Assembly (NCBI RefSeq): GCF_000346465.2
Contig: NC_034010.1
Coordinates: 8,734,520-8,798,519 of the forward strand
DNA length: 64,000 bases
Source of the DNA: Prunus persica
Lineage: Eukaryota; Streptophyta; Magnoliopsida; Rosales; Rosaceae
Reading direction: 5' to 3'
Positions 57,996 through 64,000 of this stretch are shown here, piece by piece. Position 1 is the stretch's first letter, and the number at the start of each line of letters is the position of its first letter. The notes beneath the pieces are model-generated. The model saw only the letters and a program-made list of their open reading frames with translations, was not told where the DNA came from and did no database searches. The translations under genes and the position numbers were made by a program.

Positions 57996-58815
57996 GAGGG
58001 AGCACATAATATGTTTTGCAATCAAATGTTCTTTTGTGTGTGGAATTATGAGTATTTATGTAAGTTAGTGTACCCTTTAATATTTTCACCTAAGTATCGA
58101 AATGTAATTAGCTGCAATGTTATGTTTCTTTTTTACACGCCGCTTTCTATTTGCTCTGTTCCAACAAAGTGCTTCAAGTATCCTTCAGTTACAAAAGTGT
58201 ACAAAATCGTGCCCCTAATAACCAGTCGGAAAAAGTGGCTACTGCTGGAAATGATTACTGGTAATGGAAACAACAGCTGGCTGCTGGAAATGCTGCATTA
58301 GCCTGAGGATTTGAAAAATTAATCTATGTTCAAACATAATTCACCCTAAACTGCCCATTTTACATGGTAAAAGTGATTGCTTCTTCACATAACTACAAAT
58401 TTCATACTTGATCAAATGTCTATGAAAATTTATAAATAGGGAGAAGACATAAAATTAACATGTCTCCAAATGTCATGGAAGAATGAAACCAAGCAAATTT
58501 TCATTTCAATTACCAGTGGACATAGTAAGAGCTCATCGGTGGACATGAACAAAAACACAATAATATTCAAAAACTGAATCTATAAAACTTCACCTGATCA
58601 TTAATCTTCATAACAACCACATTTCGTCTAATACAAATATAAATCATTCAGTTGGTCCGTGCATCCTGTCAAAATCGTCGAATAATGGGTCAGTACGATG
58701 TATTGGAGTTGATTCGTCATTGTTCGACGGTGTGTCCTGCATAAACATCAAACACAAGCACATAAAAATTTTACCTATTCAAATTTTAGATGTTATTACA
58801 AATAGTGTTAGCATC

Positions 58816-60963
58816 TTACGGTGTGTTCAAGGCTGGGCATTGTCTTCTATCATGACCAATGCGTCCACACTCCCAACAGTGTCTAATCCCTCGCTTCATT
58901 GCCTTTTCCTTTGCTCCCGTTACTCCTTTCGACCTTCCTTTGCACCTCACTCTCTTAGGGTCTTTCATATATTGTGTTTGAGAGCTGAACCCTCCAACTT
59001 CGTTATTACTTGGTCCATCCTTCAGCAACTTCAACTTCACCTGCAAACTTTTTAGAGTCTCTGACAGTAGCTCACATCCTTCTTCACTCATTAATGCATC
59101 CTCAACCACATCTGAAGCAAGTCGAGACATTGTACTCCGCTTTATTAGAAGGCCAGGATCTGCACAGTCTTTAATTTCGTTGCCATTTGCATCTGACACC
59201 AATCCAGATTTCGCAGTTTTCTTCCACCTCTTCAAAATATATTTATCGGGCATATATTCAATCTGGTCCCTTATGAACAATGCTAGGATGTGCTTGCAAA
59301 TAATTCCAACAAATTTAAATCTTTTGCAGCTACACGATGCGTGGTCAGAGTCTTTGACATATACGACTTCTGCCACTCTTGTTTCCCAATTTTTCCTTTC
59401 GCTCACGTTAAAGACAACTTTACAAGCATCGTCTGTTTTGAGCTCTAGGAAACATGCTGTACTTTGTATTAGTTCTTGCTCAAACTTTTGAAACATTGTC
59501 CTTGTGTACAAGGTAGCCATTTGTTTGTTCATTGGCATCGGTAGAAGACATTGAGCCACTTCAAATGCATCTACGTGATCAGCAACTAACTCTTTTTCAC
59601 GTTGATGAGAAAGTGCCCTCTCAAATTGTATTATGAAATCCATCGACGAATTTCTCCTTGATATGTATTGCTTGAAAAAACCATGACAACCTTCCGCTCT
59701 TTGGCTGCTTGACATTCCAGCGGCAAAAAATTGTTGTGCGTAGGCTGGAACCCAAGATTCCTTTAAATCAAACATTGAACTTGGCCATGGATGGTCAGTC
59801 AAACCAGCCTTTGTAACCACAATATTCCATTTTGCATCAAACTCATCCTTATTGTCAGTATCCCATATGGCTTTCTGAAATTCACGCCAATACTCCTTAT
59901 AAGCGTCACGTGGTAACTTAACAGAGAACTTTGATGTGATGTGCCATATGCAAAGTCGATGAAATGTAGTCGGGCAGGCTATTGAAATCGCTATGGCCAT
60001 TGCCGCATCTTGATCTGTAATGATCATTTTAGGTTCCCCACCTGGCATGGCTTTCTTAAACTCCTCAAACATCCAAACAAACGACTCAGTCGTTTCCTTG
60101 CTCAAAAATGCGCATGCTAAGACAATTGTCTGACCATGGTTATTAACTCCCAACATTGGTGCAAATGTCAAGTCGTATCGATTCGTGTTGAATGTGGTAT
60201 CGAATACAACAACATCTCCATAAAACCCATACGCCCGTCTAGAAGTTGCATCTGCCCAAAAACATCGACTAAACCTGTCATGCCCATCTCCCTCAATCTT
60301 GAAATAAAAAGCCTCATTTTTTTTCTGTTCAGCCATAAAATACTCGGTCACTAGTTCAACATCGTGATTCCTCAGCTTCCCATTCACACTACATTCAAGA
60401 TTGTAGATATCTTTTTTGATAAAACCGATTTTATCCATTCCTCCGGATTGCACCTCGAAAATACTTACCTTCTGATGAATGGGAATATTAACTGAACCCA
60501 ACTGTTTTGTGAGTACTTTTGTAGAATCTGAAATATGACGGTGTGATCTCAATAAATGCATTCTTTCTGAGGGTGTCATCTTATGATTGTGTCCCTCTGC
60601 AAAAAGAGATATGGTATACTTCTTGCTCCCATTTGTCTTCACAACCACAATCTTAGCTTTGCAATTGCATCTACTTATTCCCCGTTGTCTTTTTCTCTCC
60701 CGAGTTTCATCCTTCCTTTATGCACCTTGTTTGCAACATACAAATTCTTTCCTCAAAATCTCTTTCTTATTTTTCCCCCAAAAGCTAGAATGAAGTCGAA
60801 TACCAAAGCCAGCAAAGAATGCATAACTATTATAGAAACTGTAAACGAGGTCAAGCGAGTCAAACTTCATCCCAACTGCTGGTGTTTCCTCATTTCTTAC
60901 TTCAGGAATATAAACCTTCCCATTAGCTGTTGCACATTCATCACTCTTTGAGCCCCCAGACAT
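58816..60963 (-). pseudogene. MUDR/FAR1-type MULE transposase, one internal stop
   Basis: 715 codons in one frame from ATG 60963, broken only by a TAA after codon 81 (CCKQGA/stop). Order: FAR1 DNA-binding domain (VGMKFDSLDLVYSFYNSYA, to about residue 105); MULE DDE domain with Asp in VVVFDTTFN (~251), Asp in IITDQDAAM (~313) and Glu in QRAEGCHGFF (~423); SWIM zinc finger (CSCKRF, CKH, ~540); C-terminal CCHC knuckle (CWECGRIGHDRRQC, ~700). It would cut and reinsert MULE ends. The stop lies in the DNA-binding domain, so a product from the next Met (60648) would keep the catalytic core but lose the DNA-binding start. A GTAAGA at 58810 and an acceptor near 58740 may add a short last exon (phase unclear). 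Confidence 0.88.
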
Positions 60964-61750
60964 TTTATCTACGTATATTATTGATCCACTTCTATATTAC
61001 TGCATAGCAATTATTCATTCATTAATCAGTCATTACTGCATCACAACATATCAATGCATTCCACTTACACAAAACATTGCCCAAATTGACACAAAATACG
61101 CATAGCCTAACTTCCAATTACACAAAACGCAAGCAAAATTTCATAAATGTTACGTCATCTCTTGTGAAATAATCTGGTAAAAATAACATTAGAACCAACA
61201 TGTTCAACTAAGAACACAAATGTAATTCAAACCACCAATTACAGAACTTCACCCAATATCCTCTCCAACTGCTTACTCCTAATGTCATTAAGCCTAAGTT
61301 TAGGTTCTTTTACCTACATTTCATAATTTTCCACCCCGACCAACAATAATGAACTAAGTATATTGAATATTCATAAGGAAATGACACATTATTGATTCCA
61401 AAAATGACGCATTATTGATGCCACAAATGACGAATTTCTCACCCTCACAAAAAATAAACCTAACCCAATAAAATCAATCCAGCAAGTGAACTTACCTCTC
61501 AAAATCAATCGGGAGCTCTGCAGTCAGTCAGCTTGAAAGAATGTGGTGGACATTAGAGAAGACTCTTTGGTATTTGAGACTCCATCTCTACGAAAATCGA
61601 AGAACAACTGCTGCTGCTGCTTCTAGCTACAAAAAGAGATATGCTACTTTGCTTTCATCTGGAATCTTGTCAGCTGAATGAAAAAGAGAAGGGGTTTTCA
61701 CTTGAGCCATAGAATCAAAACAGGGCAACAGCTAGGTAAGAGCTATTCTT
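60964..61750 (-). promoter_or_regulatory. Transposase 5' UTR and intron
   Basis: On the minus strand GAGAG/GTAAGT (exon end 61496) pairs with an acceptor TGCTATGCAG near 61001, giving a 5' UTR intron of about 490 bp just before the ATG at 60963. The leader exon extends right toward the terminal repeat. The promoter itself was not resolved; 61751-61943 is subterminal MULE sequence. Confidence 0.45.
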
Positions 61751-61979
61751 CGTAATACCCAGGACACCATAGATCGCAGGCCTCCCAACGAGCTAATGAC
61801 AATCGAGTGACTATAAGGTTCGGGAGATTTGGATCCTTCTAATTGTGGGTTTGCTTTAGATTTCAACCCGATTCTACATGCACCCTCTTTTAAAAACTCA
61901 CCGTTGGATGAAATCCAACGGCTCTTACATACCCCTCAAAAACACCTCTTATAACTTTCCACTCACCATAGAAGCTCTC

Positions 61980-62439
61980 TTTTTCCTTTTTCCTTTAATT
62001 GATTTAAAGCCCAATACTTTTCTAATGTCAAAGCTAATTTCATAATTAACTTTTAATTATGAATTACAACTTAACCATTAAGTTACACTTATAGTCTAAC
62101 TAGTTTGACTCGGTCAGGAGAAACATCGCCCCTATGGCCGACCATGGGTAGTGGGATTTATCTTGGGTCCCATGAATTTGTGTTGTTATACAACACTTAT
62201 TCTTGGGCCCAATGAGTGTTTAGGCATTTTTCCTTTTTCCTTTAATTGATTTAAAGCCCAATACTTTTCTAATGTCAAAGCTAATTCCATAACTAACTTT
62301 TAATTATGAATTATAACTTAACCATTAAGTTACCTTATAGTCTAACTAGTTTGACTTGGTCAAACATGTTGACTTTGACTTGATCATTGACTTTGAATTT
62401 TGATCGTTGACCATTCACTTTTGATCTCAAATTTCTTTC
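61980..62439. repeat. 247-bp host tandem repeat beside MULE B, with empty target site
   Basis: TTTAATTGATTTAAAGCCCA occurs at 61994 and 62241. The unit also includes CCGACCATGGGTAGTGGG and CTTATTCTTGGGCCCAAT. Positions 62227-62236 (TTTTTCCTTT) are the unoccupied equivalent of the MULE B insertion site. Downstream is a stretch rich in TTGACTTTGACTTGATCATTGACT. Confidence 0.9.
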
Positions 62440-64000
62440 TAACATGACCTGCCCGAATTCCCCCTAGAGATCCGTGACGAACCTTGTTGTCTGTCCGACA
62501 TCTAACCAATGATGGGCCCACTTACTAAAATAACCCTCTTCCCCGAAACAAAGAAGATGGGTCGAGAGTTCTACCAAAATTTCGGTAGAGTCTCACCTGA
62601 AAAATGGAATTTTCCCAAAATTACAAACACTTGCAAATGAAGCAATAAAAAATCTCAAACAGCTGCACGCACAGTTCTAAGCACACATTTTACAACATAA
62701 GCCTCCAGCCTCAAATTCAACCATACATGGGCAATATCAGAGCAATCTAAGATATTATTTAGTTTACACAACCCAAGATATCCTACAAGGAAGTCGATGC
62801 ATGGGAAGAGAGAGACTTGGTTTGGTTGGGCAAGTCATGTCAAGTTACGGCATGGGGGGTGCAAAACAGAAATTGTGAGTGGACAAATAGAAAGTTTGAA
62901 CATAATTATAATCGAACATAATAACCCCATGTTTTAAGAAAACGATGTAAAATCATGCAATGAAATCCATTATTATAGTATACTTGAATTTGAAATCATT
63001 ATAATCCCATAAACCAGATATAACATATAATACAATGATCAAACGGGACCTTTTTCCCTTTAACCAACCTCTTTCCGAGATATATGCTTGTAAAAACACA
63101 ACATGCAAACAAAGATCCTTATAAATATATAAGTATAAAAATATATGACTCCATATATATACGCATACGTACTCACTACACCATTATTAAGTACCGGGGA
63201 AACAATCCAATCAGGAGATTGTTTGGCTAGACCACGGAATAGCATCACATTACCCTGTGACTAGGGTTGAGCAGTCCAACTAGAGGACTATTGCTCTGCA
63301 GCACACACGCCGACAACACATCGCACATGCGGCTGAAACAAGTCTTATGTGTGCAATCTACCAGTCAAGGGCCTACGGCACACCCCGCCAAGGGTGTCCG
63401 GTATCCTCCCACACGCCGACAACACATCACACATATGGGTAACATTCGTATCCAAGTATCAGTATCCAAGGGGTGGCACATATCATGGTGCAATCTAAAC
63501 TCCAATATACCAAATTCCACTTCCCAATTCCATTACAAAAACATATCCGAAATCCAAATGTTCCAATTCACCCAAACTAAGATACATAGACATCTTGACA
63601 ACATCATTATCCAAAACTCAATATCCATAAATTTTATATATAATATAGGTACTAAGCTCTCATGAGCATTATAAAACCAATAACCAAAATAATCAATTTC
63701 TCAAACAAACCCATATATGCATGTAAGTCCATCATTTGAAAATAATGATCATTTTAAAAAAACAAAGTTCACTCACTAAGAGTCCAAAGCTGCTTGACCC
63801 GGCGAGAGTCTCGCCTGTTGAGTACATGGAGCCTGACTACCTATTTGAAAGAACATGAGGACTTAATCAATAAAAGTATCCAACCATGAACTTCCACTCA
63901 AAATCCTAAATTCCGGGACTCAAAGTGTGTGCATGACATTTAGGGAGTTCCTAGGGCCAATCTAGTAGTTTTTGAAGGATAAGACGACCTCGGAAGACTC
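62440..64000 (-). mobile_element. Third copy of the large-LTR family, runs off the window
   Basis: Begins TAACATGACCTGCCCGAATTC, related to TGACAGGACCCGCCCCGAATTC at 10290. It stays alignable in places: GGGCCCACTTACTAA, AAACAATCCAATCAGGAGATTG, CTGCTTGACCC...CCTGTTGAG. The terminal TG is mutated to TA. No coding domain within the window. The other end lies beyond 64000. Confidence 0.75.

Larger units (their letters stand above)
45168..61979. mobile_element. MULE copy B, 16.8 kb multi-gene Mutator-like transposon
   Basis: Terminal inverted repeats are 45168-45203 and 61944-61979, sharing GAGTGGAAAGTTATAAG. The target duplication TTTTTCCTTT is at 45158-45167 and 61980-61989, and joining the flanks recreates the unoccupied sequence at 62222-62250 exactly at the junction. 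Cargo: ULP1 protease (+), GRF finger (-), F-box-like (+), coiled-coil genes (- and +) and MUDR transposase (-). Lesions in protease, F-box and transposase mean this copy is probably not autonomous now. Copy A (1-6040) is a relative in opposite orientation. Unassigned stretches inside (50180-51080, 53021-53660, 57470-58815 and others) are AT-rich. Confidence 0.9.

Noticed and set aside
1..64000. CRISPR arrays, bacterial operons, riboswitches, replication origins
   Set aside because: The window is plant nuclear DNA; regular repeats found here are transposon tandem arrays and microsatellites without spacer-repeat organisation.

Overview
This is plant nuclear DNA that is mostly transposable elements. 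The best clue to its origin is a decayed ribosomal DNA segment (7858-9470). Its ITS1 and ITS2 resemble those I know from Rosaceae (the apple, pear and Prunus group), so a rosaceous genome is my inference. Only one ordinary host gene is reasonably complete: a SUVH-type histone H3K9 methyltransferase at 13037-14575 on the minus strand.

Layout: 1-6040 is part of a Mutator-like element (MULE copy A, minus strand) carrying a ULP1-type SUMO-protease gene. 7858-9470 is a CpG-decayed 25S/ITS2/5.8S/ITS1 fragment. 10290-12993 is a 2.7 kb solo LTR inserted in the last codons of the SUVH gene. 15.6-28.7 kb is AT-rich and holds a perfect 32-bp inverted repeat, a CACTA end, a gag-only Copia remnant, leucine-rich-repeat (LRR) pseudogene pieces and a 124-bp CACTA-like MITE. 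28762-32964 is a complete non-autonomous CACTA element (CACTA...AGTG, 3-bp AGA target duplication) with internal satellite-like arrays. 34356-34587 is a Copia-type solo LTR (GTCCC duplication) inside a second LRR pseudogene. 35020-44435 holds two oppositely oriented, decayed copies of an endogenous plant pararetrovirus (Caulimoviridae, probably Florendovirus- or Petuvirus-like). The plus-strand copy is split by another LTR (35494-37717).

45168-61979 is the most interesting part: a 16.8 kb MULE (copy B) with 36-bp imperfect terminal inverted repeats and a 10-bp target duplication. The empty target site survives in a tandem copy next to it (62227-62236). Inside are a ULP1-protease gene, a small two-exon GRF zinc-finger membrane protein, an F-box-like gene, two divergently transcribed coiled-coil genes and a MUDR/FAR1-type transposase. 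Several have their own TATA box, so this is a multi-gene transposon rather than a simple transposase plus one captured gene. A 758-bp run of N (46491-47248) hides part of the protease gene. 62440-64000 is a third copy of the large LTR family.

How the genes fit together: the MUDR protein would mobilise copy B. The other cargo genes (SUMO protease, F-box, GRF finger) belong to protein-modification and nucleic-acid-binding families and may counter host silencing, but that is a hypothesis. The SUVH gene belongs to the machinery that silences such elements, and here it has itself been broken by one. All similarity statements come from reading the sequence by eye; no search or alignment was run.
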